Below, piece after piece: positions 47,601-60,149 of a DNA stretch of 64,000 nt. The stretch lies in NCBI GenBank assembly GCA_033032175.1, contig CM065325.1:5608930-5672929 (forward strand). The letters are read 5' to 3'. The notes beneath the pieces were generated by a model, which saw only the letters and a program-made list of their open reading frames with translations, made no database searches and was not told the DNA's origin. Positions within the stretch are counted from its first letter, which is position 1; each line of letters starts with the position of its first letter. A program made the translations under genes and the position numbers. The DNA comes from Saturnia japonica. Taxonomy: Eukaryota > Arthropoda > Insecta > Lepidoptera > Saturniidae.

Positions 47601-50600
47601 GACCGTTTTTAGTACTTTCAGTACTAAATTGGTATAATTTAGGAGTTTGTGAAATATATTCAGTTTAATTTTAGTAGAAAACCTAATTTTGATATTTTTT
47701 GATACAATTTAACACATGACGGTACATTTTTAGTCTTTTAAAGGATATCTGGCAAAAATATAGACTACCTTTTAAAGAGCCACTATTTTCAGAATTAAAA
47801 TTTATTGGCCCAAAAATAGCTATTTACGAAAGCTTTTCATGTGTGATAAATGTTATAAGATAAGTTTCCGAACATAGATGATACTAACAAACAAGCTATT
47901 GAAGAAGAATATCATCAGACGTCAAATGAAGTTCGATCAAGAAGTACAAAACCTTTTGTGTGGTGGTAGTAATACAGTTTTGGGCCATGTTGAGCAATAT
48001 TGTTGATACGAAAAAGGAACCAAAGTATAAAAATATCACTAATTTTATAAAGTGCATAATGTGTGTTCCCATTTCCAATGCGCAATATGAAATAATTTTT
48101 TCGCTAGTTATTATCATTAAGACTAAATACAGAAATAGGTTTTTAACTAAGAACATTCCTTGCATATTACACGTTAAGCAAGCTTTGACTGAAGGTTGTA
48201 ATTCTTTCGGCACCTTATCAGATATGATTAATCTTGTAATAAAATTATTAATTAGCATCGATTTAGAATAAAGAGTTTCAACATTACAATGTTTTTATTT
48301 TTATTTTATAACACAAAAAGTAGATATAACACTGACGCAACACCTGCACTGCTAAAGTTGTTAAACAAGTCTTATATAGCATATAGTACACTAAACTTTG
48401 TCTCGAAAAAAATCTTTAAATAATTACCCTAACATGTTAGTTGATTCTTAGTACAATTATATTTTTCATTTAGTATACTTGTTCCTATTTCACGAATCAT
48501 TTTAATTATACTAACTTTTATTTCATGTTTTATTATATTATGGCAAATTTTAATACTAATATTATATGTATTCTACCATGGTTAATAACCTTTCAGTTTA
48601 TTTTCAAAATGCACGTAGTATACGTGGCAAGACACAACAGTTTCGGCTAGGCATGCTAAATCATAATCATGATGTTGTAGCTATTTGTGAAACTTGGCTG
48701 GTATCTAGTGTATACGATTCTGAGCTGTCTGATGCACGTTATGATATTCATCGGTGTGATCGCAGTTCTAGCAGTTCTAGCAACTCAGTAGGGAGACGCA
48801 AAGGGGGTCCTAGGAAACAGGTTGGCGGAGGAGTTATGATGTTGACGCGTCGCGGGCTAGGTGCAATTCGTATATATTCGGATGATATCTGAAATGCCAA
48901 AAACTGTGAACTACTTCATTTAAGAATCGAATCACACAATATAAGTACTAATAGAAATCTCCATATAATTTGTGTCTATTTACCTGGAACAGGATCTTCA
49001 CACGACGAGTTGTTGGGATATCTTAATTCTTATCTGAATAATTGTCGTTCGTTAATTAATAATGATTACTTATTATTGCTAGGCGACTTCAACTTGCCTC
49101 ATATCAGATGGAACGCTGACGATATTGATGGCTATTCCTTGGCATTAGGTAATTTTAGCGAAAATCAATTACCTACTATTTACAGAACTATTATCAGAAT
49201 TGGAATTGAGTCAATTTAACAGAATAATGAACGACAATAACCGTTTACTAGATTTGGTATTTTGCAATACGGACGTAGAGGTGCGACGTTCTGACTTATC
49301 TATATCCAAAGAAGATATGCCCCATCACCCTGCTTTGACATTGAAATTTACTAACATAAATATTAAACTGCTAAAAATGATACCAATAACTATTTACAAA
49401 TATAAAAATGCTAATTATGATGAAATTAATAATTACTTAAACTCGTTTCACTGGAAACTCGATTTCAGCAAAGAAACAGTTGAAAGTTCAGTCACGATTC
49501 TTTACAATAGATTAGGTACGGTGATTAATACACATGTACCTAAATATAAAAGTTTCCCTAAAAAATTTCCACTATGGTATTCTAAGCCACTAATGAGTAT
49601 TGTCAAAGAAAAGGAGAAATTTCATAAGAAATGGAAGAAGTTTGGTATACCTACGGATTATGATACATTTTCTCTGTTGAGAAGAAGATTTAAAAAAATG
49701 CAGATCGCCTGCTGGAATAGGTACGTCATGAAAAGTGAAGCAGCCATCCAAAATAACCCTAAAAGATTCTGGCAGTATGCAAACAATTTGAAACATGCCC
49801 TCTGTTCCTGCACATATTGAGTATGGCTCAAAAACAGCCAATGACGGTAAAGCAATATGTAATTTGTTTTCTGATTATTTTCAATCAGTTTTTTCTCACG
49901 ATACACTGCATGCAAATATTGACAATGTCAGTAATTTTAACACATTGAGTAACATAGGTCACTTGAGTATATCCGAAGCAGAGGTGGAAAAATATATTCG
50001 TAAAATTGACGGTAATAAAGGAGGTGGCTCAAATAAAATACCTCCATACTTCGTAAAAAAGTGCATCAAGTCCTTAGTAGTTCCTCTAACGGTTATATTT
50101 AATAAGTCACTAAAAACAGGCGTATTTCCTAGTAAATGGAAAGAAGCATACGTTGTTCCTATACATAAAGCTGGAACCAAGAATAATGTTGAGAATTACC
50201 GGCCAGTATCCCTATTGTCTGTTTTTAGTAAGTTGTTTGAAAAATTGGTGCACGATCAAATATACAGCTCCATTTCTTTGTCTATACCATTGGAACAGCA
50301 TGGGTTTATGAAACGAAGATCGACACTATCCAATCTAGCAGTATTTACAGATTACATAGCTACAGCTATGGATCAAGGTTATCAGGTGGATGTCATGTAT
50401 ACCGATTACTCTGAGTGTTTTGATCGTATTCATCATGATATCCTCTTACTGAAGCTTGACAGGATAGGTGTACACGGTGATCTTTTGAGGTGGTTTAAAT
50501 CCTACATTCACAATAGAAATCAGGCGGTTCGAATTGGGGCATTTCTCTCTGGCTTTCAAACTATTCCTCCAGGTATACCGCAGGGTTCACACCAAGGGCC

Positions 50601-53600
50601 ATAGCTTTTTAACATTTATATCTCCGATATATCCTCTTGCTTCACCTCCGCCAGGTACCTTATGTATGCCGATGATACCAAAATTTTCAGCGCTATTCGT
50701 ACTATTGATGACTGTCACATGTTACAGAATGAACTTTTGCGACTTTGTGATTATTGCAAGTTAAATAAGCTAAATTTAAATGTAAAGAAATGTAATGTAA
50801 TATCATACACTAGAAAACATCAACCAATAAATTATATCTATATACTTGACATGTTGCCAGTGCAGAGGGTTTCTGTCGTTCGTGATTTGGGGGTGATGAT
50901 GGATTCCAAACTGCTTTACACGTATCACTATGATTACATACGTCAGAAAGCTTTAAAAATGTTTGGATTCATTTGCAGAGTTGCAAGGCCTTTTGTAAAC
51001 TTAAACTCACTAAACTATTATATTTTACATACATTAGGAGCTATCTCGATTATGCTTCGCCAATATGGTCACCAGATTATATTATATATAGTCTAGACAA
51101 CATTCAAAGTAAATTCCTAAGATATCTAAATTATAAATTTAATAACGAGCATAAGTCATACTTAATTGATTTAGACTTTTACAATTTAACTTCTTTAACA
51201 AAACGACGATCTATCTTCAACATGACATTATTATACGATATTTTGAACAACAATATTGATTGCCCCGAACTAGTGAATAGGATTAATTTCAAAACACATA
51301 CAAAAATTATTCGAAATCCGCGCTTATTTGCACCACCGCCAGTTAAACACAATTATGCTAAGAACTCTGTTTTACAAAGATATTTTAACATGTATGACAC
51401 GAAGTTTAGTCATATTGATTTATTCCAATCAAATAGGAATGTTTTCTTAAAAAAATTAAAATCAAAAAACACATTGAAATAGTCATCATGGCTGTGAAAC
51501 AGGAACACAGAAAGGACTCAGTTTACTCTCTATTGCTTATAACATACATACATATACAATTCACATATGCTTTCACTCAGGAGCATATGATCCCACCACA
51601 CCTATACACTCTCACGCACACGCATACTATACGCAGACTCACACTCCCACTCACATTGAGATATAGAAACACATAATACTTCATAATGATATTTTTTATG
51701 TATATAAATATTTAACCGCTGCATAACAAACAAAATTTAATAATAATTGTTTCGTAATTGGCACCACATGATTGCAAAACATAACAAATGTATATTTTGT
51801 GTTAAATGTGCTGTGAAGCAATATGTACCAAATAAATAAATAAAATAAAATATTTTAGTACTGGCCAGACACTTTGTTAGTATATTACATAAATTTGAAA
51901 CGATCACACTGCCAATAAGTGACACGCGTTGGGCGGGAGTTAATAGTTCGAGAGCGCTCCACGTTTTGCGACGAGCACGCTACGAGTAGGTCGCATTGCA
52001 TCTCGCCGCGAGCGCCCAGCGTGTCGTTGACATTTTCCTCGTCAATGTTACTCGTCGCATTGCCGTGTGGGGATAAGTTCATAGAGATGTTAGGTATATA
52101 ATGTTAGTAGCAGGGCGATAATAACCCACAAGTCCGGTGAAGCTGTAAAAGCCGCAGCGGCTTTAGGGCCCCTAAGGCTAACAGTATAGTCAGAAAGAAA
52201 AGAAAAAAAAAGCGATAATATCGCTGCGATACATTCACTCGTGGTGGTGGCGCCTTAATAAAAACCTATACATAGATATGTCTTATATTTGTTCTATCAT
52301 GTCCATGTACCATCTGGGGTAAATGGAGAATTGATACAGACAATGAGCATTTTTCAAAAGTAAACCACTGATTACAGTCGTACCATACTTTACAAAGTAA
52401 AATTGTTTTACTTACAATAAATTATTTTTGTCATAATTCAATTAAATTATTTTTATAAACTGAGAAGATAAGTATGAAATATGAATCAGAAACACGATAA
52501 TGAAAACAAAATAAAACCTTTAGAACGAAAATAGATGCATCATAAACGGTGCCAATTAGGTACAATATGAATACATGTATTATTACAAAATGTTGCACGA
52601 GTAACCCGACACCCGCTCAATTAATGACGAAAAAGTTATAATCCAGATGAAAGAGTCATCGCTGTTAACGAGTCCGTGCGATGAAATAGTACACCTTCAT
52701 TAATTTAACACTGACCGACACTCTTTAATTGTCGCCTTGTGATCTTTTATAATGTGTTGACGGCTATTGTGATATGCAAGAAAGAGTACGACGATATTTT
52801 TTATTATAAAATTTCATATTACGATCTGTTTTTACAATAAAAATAATATATATTAGTCGAAAAGTTCTGTTAATTACTATTTATGTCAATAGTAAGTCTC
52901 TATAAAAACTAATTTAAATTGTATATATGTATCTACTTATATAAAATTAAATTAGCTGGCTCGGAAAACGTTGTTCTGACCTTCCTGGTAGTTAATAGCT
53001 CGACCTAACATAATATTCATAAACTATCGTCTTTTTAAAGCAAATATATTATTAAATAAGCATAGGCTCAGTCGGTCAAGTCATTTAGGAGTTATAGAAT
53101 CACTAACAGACGCACACAAAACTCTTATTATCTTCAGCATCTTATTGTATCTCATTACATCTTCAGTATCTTATTGTATCTTATATATTAATACGTGAAG
53201 CAAAAACTTTCTACTCCTTTTTAAGCGTATTGCGTTCACGGAAGACTGTGAGATTTGGCATGGGTAAAGTTTACATAGAGAAGGAGCGCAGAAAGCTAAA
53301 ATTTCTTTATAATATCTGTTACTTATATATTAAATTAAACAATTAATACTGCGAATCCTAAAGCGACCAGTGCCATTGTACTTAAACCCCCCAAAATATT
53401 GACATTGTCACTCAACGAAAAGTGACAGCAAGTGATGTAGGTAATACTCTTTGTTTAGGTTCATGAATAGTGCAAATGTCAAACAGAAAATAGTCTATGA
53501 TCAGAAAGTCGTTGGTCGAATTTCGACCTTAGGGCGATTGCTAGTTCCTATAAGAAAAAGTAACAGTAACTAGTCTTAACTAGGCTTAGCTAGACGTTGT

Positions 53601-54416
53601 TCTGCTCTGTCCAGTTGTTAACGGCTCGTACACAACATATCTAATCTAATATATTTATAAACCACAATTCGAACTGAGAAAATGTATCCTATTATATCTC
53701 CTAACTTAACGTTAAATTGGAGGGACAGGCTTCGTGGCGCAGTAATAGTATCTAAGCCTTGCTTTTGAGCTGAGAGATCGCGGGATCGATCCCCGCATAT
53801 GACTAAACATTTGTGTGCTGACTGTGGTGAGTACCTATAACCATAGAATATATATATTACTGTCAGTTGTATATCTGGGTGTTAAATATGTACATATGTA
53901 CGTATATCAGCTATTTAGTTATCAAATTACAAGCTATGCTTACTTTGGAACTAAGTAAATGGCCGCGTGTGAAATTGTGTCCCGATATTTATTATTATCT
54001 TATTTATATTATGATCATGTTTTTGTTTTTAATCCATAGGTATCTAAAACAAAATACGATATCTTCCTAAACAATAAGTCTGCAGTCCACGAGAGCGGAG
54101 CCGCGGGTACAGCTAGTTATTAAATAAAAACACTCACCTCTGGGATATGGTTTCGAATATGCGTGTGGCTGGTACTTGGGCTCGTGCGTTAGCAGGGGCT
54201 GCGTGTGCGCATGCGCGTGGTGGTAATAGTCATCGAGGTACTGCTGCGGGGGGCCAGCTTGCGGCGCGGGGGGATACTCCGGCTGGTAGTACTCGTCGAG
54301 GGGGGAAGCAGCTGTAGGCGCGGGCGCTGGTGCCGCTGTCGGAGCAGCAGCACCGCCGCTTGCCTCCGTATACCCGTACGCGTTTGTTTCACGGGGTCCG
54401 CCTGTTGTGTACCCAC
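44695..54416 (-). CDS. pnt: Pointed, ETS1/2-type transcription factor; last five coding exons
   Basis: Exons lie at 54416-54138, 46930-46775, 46069-45951, 45337-45180 and 44758-44695 (TGA at 44695). All have AG/GT borders and compatible phases and give about 258 C-terminal residues. The ETS DNA-binding domain is split: [18 protein letters not shown]...LTDPDE in 46069-45951, and [28 protein letters not shown] and [14 protein letters not shown] in 45337-45180. GLRYYY includes the recognition-helix arginine. A short tail ([20 protein letters not shown]) closes the protein, as in ETS1/2 and Pointed. The 54138-54416 exon is low-complexity (Ala/Pro/Tyr/His). In flies Pointed is the nuclear effector of EGFR/Ras-MAPK signalling. 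The PNT/SAM and isoform-specific first exons were not found and probably lie right of the window. Confidence 0.88.
44805..44895 (-). repeat. tRNA-type SINE head in pointed intron
   Basis: On the minus strand, AACTCTGTAGTAGCTTG-like A-box sequence is followed by the B-box-like GATTCGAATCC-type block (44823-44833). It has the same head as the SINEs at 12340-12605 and 61430-61745. Confidence 0.5.
45640..45735 (+). repeat. Possible tRNA-like SINE fragment in pointed intron
   Basis: It contains a B-box-like AGTTCAAGTCCC (about 45710-45721) preceded by a GTGGACGACCAGAC segment. It matches a Pol III promoter layout weakly, and no second copy was found. Confidence 0.3.
46544..46722 (+). repeat. SINE/MITE-like repeat in pointed intron
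   Basis: Block order matches 42050-42290: 'CCGTCTGACGGTAACCGGCT', 'AGGAGCTCTGGAAACCCTAT', 'ACACAAGGTTATTTGACTGC' and 'GCTCTTCTG'. It lies only about 50 bases from the exon at 46775-46930. Confidence 0.6.
46931..47959. other. Pointed intron sequence, no gene recognised
   Basis: AT-rich intronic DNA. Bases 47330-47600 are less AT-rich and contain near-repeats of 'CCGCAACAACTCG(C/T)TGC' at 47468-47485 and 47510-47527. No exon features. Confidence 0.45.
47960..48271 (+). pseudogene. hAT-like transposase C-terminal (HATC) fossil
   Basis: A 103-codon open stretch includes [20 protein letters not shown] followed by a FSLV..IKT.YRNRF-like segment. This resembles the C-terminal dimerisation region of hAT-type transposases and domesticated BED/HATC proteins (pattern: small residues + C/IP + SNA..ER.FS + R..L). 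The hallmark 'ER' is replaced by 'YE/II', so it is degenerate. Upstream there is no recognisable DDE part in frame. Assigned by pattern only. Confidence 0.4.
48566..51855 (+). mobile_element. Jockey/CR1-like LINE, nearly full ORF2, broken, inside a pointed intron
   Basis: From 48566 the frame encodes the endonuclease start ([24 protein letters not shown]), then [14 protein letters not shown] (49072-49113). A TGA at 48890-48892 interrupts. Frameshifts occur near 49170-49200 and 49790. The RT follows from 49795: [55 protein letters not shown], a TAG at 50602, then [12 protein letters not shown] further frameshift comes near 50970-51060, and the tail ends at 51482. After a short 3' region an (AATA)-rich tail lies at 51827-51855. 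No ORF1 was recognised upstream. Orientation is opposite to pointed. Confidence 0.88.
51890..52205. repeat. GC-rich patch and SINE-body segment in pointed intron
   Basis: Bases 51900-52080 are GC-rich with GCGA/CGAG-rich words and are open on both strands; no known protein is recognised. Bases 52130-52195 (CCGGTGAAGCTGTAAAAGCC, then GGGCCCCTAAGGCTAACAGT) are related to 61500-61560 and belong to the SINE family with that body. Confidence 0.45.
52206..53720. other. Pointed intron sequence, nothing recognised
   Basis: AT-rich sequence with short direct repeats (for example CATCTTATTGTATCT-type words near 53140-53180). No exon or element boundary identified. Confidence 0.45.
53725..53835 (+). 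repeat. tRNA-derived SINE head in pointed intron
   Basis: It has an A-box-like TGGCGCAGTAATAG (about 53736-53749), a B-box-like GGGATCGATCCCC (53790-53802), and the CTTCG...CCCGCATATGACT layout common to insect tRNA-derived SINEs. Confidence 0.6.
54060..54115. repeat. GAGCCGCGGG-type repeat end next to a pointed exon
   Basis: It reads CAGTCCACGAGAGCGGAGCC then GCGGGTACAGCTAGTTA, the conserved end of the abundant lepidopteran repeat seen at 7992 and 62752. It stops about 20 bases from the exon at 54138-54416. Confidence 0.6.
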
Positions 54417-55768
54417 CTAGAAAAATAAATTCTGTATGAAATTCTATTGCCAAGTACATAGACATCAGCGCGTCATTATATGGTGAACATTGGATTAATT
54501 CCCATAGTAAGTTTTGCTGAAGACAATATACACTTACAACATCGGTGTCCAGGGCACAAGAGATTGCAGATTTTGCGAAAGTGCGGATGAAGCGCCAAAG
54601 CACCTCTTGTGAATGTAATACACTAAATCCTAAATGCAACCGAATTATGGGCAAGCTCGTATCGCTCTCGGAAGAGCCTGTATTGCTCTCTGCCAAAAAA
54701 GTCCTACACTAAATTAAGGCTATTATAAGATGGGTGGGGTGGGGAGCTTTAGTAGTATGGGGCGATCACAGAAGTTCTCATTGGTCACAGTGATACAAGA
54801 TTGCATAAACCTACCTAGTCCCTATTTAAAATAATAATAATAAGCTTTGTTAACAAGATTCCTTTAACTTTAACTAAAAACATTTGTGACAATGCAAGTT
54901 TAGCACAGCGTGACATTGTAATTCATGTAGGTAAAGATCCAAGTTTTAAACTTATGTGGTATGTAAAGACGTATCGTACTTATGCAGTAAGTAAGTACGA
55001 AGTTTGTGGAAATATTAAGCAAAGGTCGAGCTTTAAATAGGATTTCAAATTGTTAATATCGAATCTCATGTATTGAAAAAAAAAATCAGCGTTGGCACAT
55101 CGGTCTGCGCGGCGTGCGGTGCGCTGGCGCAGGAGTACCCAAGCACGACGGTTGCGGTTCAAGGAGCGCCCTTTGTTCTGCGCGTGCGCTGTTGGACCCA
55201 CGCGTACCCAAATACCCCCTCCATAGTTACCACTTCGCACTAATGATTTCATCATGATTTCACCTATTTGATTTTATGAATAAAACATATTGCGAAACAA
55301 TGATGTTAATATGAAACACCAATATCTAAAATGTTGTATTAGATCTAAATTAATTGTTTAATGATACGATAGAATCCTAAGAAGCAGCGAATTTTCTTTA
55401 AAAGAAGCAGGTATTTTTATTGATGAAATCAATACCTCTTGAACCAAGAAGTATGTAGGTCATAAGCTCATAAGTCATTGTGCGATGAGCGAATACTCCA
55501 GTATGAAATATATATATGCTTTTAAAGGTTTAATTAACGGCTAATCTACCCATTTTTTGACCAGCCTGTACATGTCTCCTATTGCTGGGTAAAGGAATCT
55601 TCTTCGGGGAAGGCATGAGCTTAATCACCTAGCTCCTATGAAGTATTGGGCTTTGAAATGTACAGTTTTGTAGTGCTATATTGTGATACTTGTAATAATA
55701 TTTTTAAGACGTTCAGGTTTCGTCATAGTGTTTTCCTTCGTCGTTAGTCGATGGTGTTACAACGAAGT
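54417..55768. other. Upstream intron of pointed, unassigned, with a GC-rich patch
   Basis: Bases 55085-55215 are GC-rich in an AT-rich setting and are open on both strands. I could not fit splice sites with the phase needed to join the 54416 acceptor, so I do not call an exon. The rest has no recognisable feature. Confidence 0.4.
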
Positions 55769-55966
55769 TTACACGATTTTTAAGTAAAAAAAACGATGGT
55801 AGATGTCGTGGCTCGAGACTGTGGACATCGAAACAATATTCCACTCGTCTAAGAACTCGGCCACCCTAGCTTTACGGCCAATATGGGTACAAAGTGAATT
55901 TTTAAATTTTTTAAATTGATAGTGTTTTATACGTTCAGGAATGTCTTTATAGGTACATTGAAACAT
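55769..55966 (-). pseudogene. Possible LINE C-terminal fragment
   Basis: A 65-codon stretch with IPERIKHYQFKKFKNSLCTH and later VAEFLDEWNIV resembles the extreme C terminus of insect LINE polyproteins (pattern: IP..IK....KFK..L + final W). It is short and lacks RT, so the call is tentative. Confidence 0.35.
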
Positions 55967-56274
55967 CTATTTATTAAAAACATAGGACAATTTAGATAAT
56001 ATGACAGATTGAGCAGTAATGTAATAAGCACATACTTAAAAGGATTTACTTAATACAAGACGTATCTTCGCATAGTAACAATATAAGATTGTTACTTCAC
56101 ACAATTTTTCCATCAAATCTTATAAAAAATGTTTTTGTTTAATGAAACTAGTGGAATGACAATAACCACCAATACAATGGTATATAGTAAGGTCCGTGGT
56201 GGTGTAATGTAACAATGTAAGTACATCAAATAGCACACGGTGTGTGGAAGGGCAGAACGACCGCGGCCGCTGTA

Positions 56275-56705
56275 ACTAGTGTTGTTAAAACATCGATTAA
56301 CTATTTATAAACCATTAGTTCGGGGTTAAACTATCGATAGTTTACTTCCAAAGGAAAGTGGGTATACCGGGTGTGTCCCAAAAGTTTCCAACCTGTACCC
56401 ATAGCTCAGCGCCAAAACGTCCGAATTACCTTTCTGAACTACGAGCGTAACAAGTGACTCTTAACGAAGTCATCGGCTACCATGGTAACTGACGAGATTG
56501 GTTATTTCGAGCGCAGCGTGTCTGTACGTACATTGTCGGTTTCGTGTTGGTAGGATTTTGGTATCGTTGAAAATGACGGAGATCGGGCTGACATGCATTC
56601 GGTACTAAAAAACAATCGCTAGTCAATCGATTAATCGCTATATTTTTTACAAAACAATCGATACTGTCGGACATGCAAACAATAGATGTTATACCCAGCA
56701 CTAGC
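56275..56705. mobile_element. MITE-like element with imperfect ~25-base terminal inverted repeats
   Basis: The left end is ACTAGTGTTGTTAAAACATC; the inverse of the right end is GCTAGTGCTGGGTATAACAT. They agree over most of the first 25 bases. Inside are several ATCGATT/AATCGAT words. A partial relative of the left end lies at 40393-40430. A second insertion-like segment (CCGGGTGTGTCCCAAAAGTT, 56369-56388) appears nested within it. Confidence 0.5.
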
Positions 56706-58302
56706 GTTAAGCGGCTCGGGGTCAGTAATCGCTCATTGTCTGACGTTTGACCGCACGTTTGACTCCGGACTCTCCGTGACTCTGCAGTCTGTACCTAGTC
56801 CGTAACGCGTAAGTCGATGATCAAATTAGATTTGTATAAATAATTGCTTTTTTTACGAAATTGGGAAAATGACTGTAGCTGTCTATAATCGTAAGTAAAA
56901 TACACCACAGGCACACACATACTACAGCGAAATCAAATATGGTGGGTAGCTGATTGTACATTTGCTGATTCGGAAACGTATCCAGATGCGTGCGCATGTG
57001 ACGATTTCACAATGCGTGTGGTTGTTACTATAAGAGTTTTCTGCCATCCCGGAACTAGTTGGTATACCTATTACTTAATTAATTAACCAAGAAATCCGTG
57101 ATTATCGAATGATCAATACAAGTAGATAGTAGGTACGTAAGTCCGATGCACTACATAGCGATAATAAAAACTTATTATTAATGCATAATTTATAAGTATT
57201 TATATTTTGAAAAACTAGTAACGTAAATGTATTTCTTATTTGATTCTTTGTTAAGTTTTAAAAATACTTGACATTTTGTTTCAATCTTCTTTTATAACAT
57301 GATTAAACAAAATAAATCAGGTTGTAGCTATTACTTAAGTATGAGACAATACAAAATTAAGTATAATCACAGATTTAAGAAACATATTAATTTATCATTG
57401 AACATTTAGACAAATAAAAAAATTGAAGTGTCCGTTTGTAATGTCAAAAAACTAGTTTTTTTACTAAATACATATGAATGCATATTCAGTAGGCACTAAT
57501 AACAAAACACCAATTCTTAAAATTTTTGTCTGCGTGTCTGTTTGTTCTGGGTAATCTTCGAAACGGTTGGAGCGATTTTGGGGGGCTTTCACTGGCAGAT
57601 AGCTGATGTTATAAAGATTAACTTAGGCTACTTTAATTTTAGAAATTGAATTAGTGTTCCGCGAAAAAAAAACTGGTTATGATGAATCAATTTGGGTTAT
57701 TAAATGACTTACGCTGAGTAAACCATATGTATCTATATTACCATGTTTAACTATATTAGATATATCAAATTAATGTAATACATAATCCGGGAATTGAAAA
57801 CTTTTGGAAAAATTATTTTAAACTCTTTATATAGTTGAAAATAATACCTATGAATACATTTTTTTTCATTAATACACAATAAAAAGTGATTTAAAAATAT
57901 TTTTTAATCTACATTAAAAAAAAAAACTCGTACAAAAACGCTGCCAAATTTACGCATGAGTCGAATTCTTATTTCCTGAATTGTGACGTCACGTTTTTAA
58001 TCGGCGTTTCAAATCACTCGATTCACAGACAAAAAATAAAAAATTTCCAAAGAAAAATGAAATAAATAAACGATTATTTTTTCCAGATTTGTATTGTTTC
58101 AGGCTTTTTATCTATAAGTAGACCAATATATAAGTAGGTATAGTTAACTCGCGGATTGTAGACATTAAATAGACCTGCAAAAAAGTCAAAGCCAAAAAGA
58201 GAATATGTCTATCTTCTATGGATCACGCACAATATAACCGGGAGCAGAGGTACTTAGTACATTCTGTAGTCCACGCGAGCGCAGTCGCGGCCACAGCTAG
58301 TG
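56706..58302. repeat. AT-rich stretch with Helitron-like repeat parts
   Basis: Bases 57525-57605 (GTCTGCGTGTCTGTTTGTTC, then CGAAACGGTTGGAGCGATTT) and 58262-58302 (GTAGTCCACGCGAGCGCAGT...GGCCACAGCTAG) look like the head and tail of the same family as 7250-7992, separated by AT-rich filler. No gene seen. Confidence 0.45.
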
Positions 58303-60149
58303 TTATTATAAAGGGAAAAAACCTGAGTGCGTGTCAATTGCGACTAAATTGAACACTGACGAACAGTATAGAGTTGGTACGTAGGTAGGTAGGTAACGTT
58401 TAAAGCACATGTGCCCAGCCGATGCGCAACGAGGCACGGGCGGCACATCACTGCTGAGTGCTGACTGCTGACCGTTGACCGTCGCGTCGTTCATTGCATT
58501 GATATTGTTCGTACATAACGCATGTTAAGTGTGCGTGCTCGTATAATTCAGTTATCACGCGCACCGCCCGCCCGCGCCCGCGCCTCCTCAATGCTCGCTC
58601 ACGATTCATAATAATATCTACTGTATGTGATACATTAGAATGTATGAAGGTATTGCATAATGAACCGCTGCTATTATAACGCGATTAGGAAGCGCTCATC
58701 GCGATAATAAAATTCAGTTGGCGAATAAGAATTGGATTGCAAGATTTGCTGATACATTTAATTTATGACTTAATTAGAGACAATCAAAATAATGTTTACA
58801 GATAACAAACATAAAGTTTGCACTGTGAAATTAACTAATGGAAACTAAGTACTTATTTGAAAAAATATTTAATTCTGTACATTTGTAAAAATCGATAGGT
58901 AAATCATTGGATTTTGCAATAAAATTTAGAATTATTCTAATTTCCAGTATCATTTATCTTAAGGTCAAGTTCGTAGAGTTTATACATGTAGGTAAAACTA
59001 CTAATACCTAGGTATAATTATTAATATAGGTAATGACGATGAGAATTATTTTAGAATAGATAACAAGAGTTATACATTGTGTACGAAATACTTACAGTTA
59101 AGCGTCACACAAAATCGTTTGAAGAGTCTAAAACAACTCAAAATAAAATGAAAGAGACATTTTAACAATTATTTTAGTTTCCTCAGGATGAAACCGTGTT
59201 AACAAATCACTACGAGCTGTCAAACAGACAAATAGAAGTATTTTAATGAAGCAATAGCGGCTAATTACAATTCCCTGCGGTTGTCGAAATAACACTAATA
59301 AATCGTGTACAAAACATTTGAAAATACGTAAAAAGTTCCCGGAGCTGACCCGGCCGTATGTCTATGCACGTCACGATGAACTTTCAATTCAGAAAAACGA
59401 GGAAGAATACAATTAGTCTTGTCCTTGACTTTGTAAGTTTCTTATAAACTTTTCAATTTTCGAACAAATTTTGTACAAAATTGATTTTGGAAATAAATTT
59501 ATTAATAGAAGGTCCGTTCTCTGTCTGATTGTATCTTCTTATAAAAAGTCGTTAACCACATTGAACAATAACGATTGATAGTAAAAATGTTAATATAAAA
59601 TGTAAAATGTATAAACCCAGTTTAATATTAGGTACCTACTATTTTATTTGATGGATAGGTAAATGCCACTAATCAAGAGATTTACGGATTATACTCAAAG
59701 AAGAGGGATATTAAGTACTTAAGTATAACACATTTAAATTAGCAATTTGCATACGTAGGTACGTATCTCTCATTAAGATTAGAAGTGATTTTAACAGTAA
59801 CGTTATTATTATTGCGAAGCTATAATATATAAGTAATGGTTAGACACATGAGACAAATGTACATATATTTTTAAAATTCATTTTACGTAGGGGCATCCAT
59901 TCTCATATAGTTTGGTAGCTACCTATGTATAAGTAAAATGTTAGTGACATACCTAGGTGTTATCTATAGACCTAGAATTACGCTTTAATATTATAAGTAT
60001 TCGAAATAAGTACGTGTTATAAAACATACCTTCTAAGTTTGAATGATAAAATTCGACAGTTTTCAATTGCTCATTTCGAATAAGTGGTAAGATGATGTAC
60101 AAAGAAAACGTTTATCGGTATTGATATGGTTAAAAGTTCGCGATAAAAA
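58303..60149. other. AT-rich stretch with TAGGTA words; no gene recognised
   Basis: A GC-rich patch lies at 58545-58600 (CACCGCCCGCCCGCGCCCGC). A short GTAGGTAGGTAGGTAA run is at 58381-58396. Otherwise uniform AT-rich DNA. Confidence 0.4.

Noticed and set aside
54189..54420. Alternative frames over the low-complexity pointed exon
   Set aside because: The repetitive Gln/Arg or Val/Arg-rich readings come from the GC-rich codons of the true exon, which has the correct phases on both sides.
55085..55255. GC-rich minus-strand open stretch as an upstream pointed exon
   Set aside because: No donor with the required phase (one trailing base) was found near its 3' end, and the peptide has no similarity I recognise.
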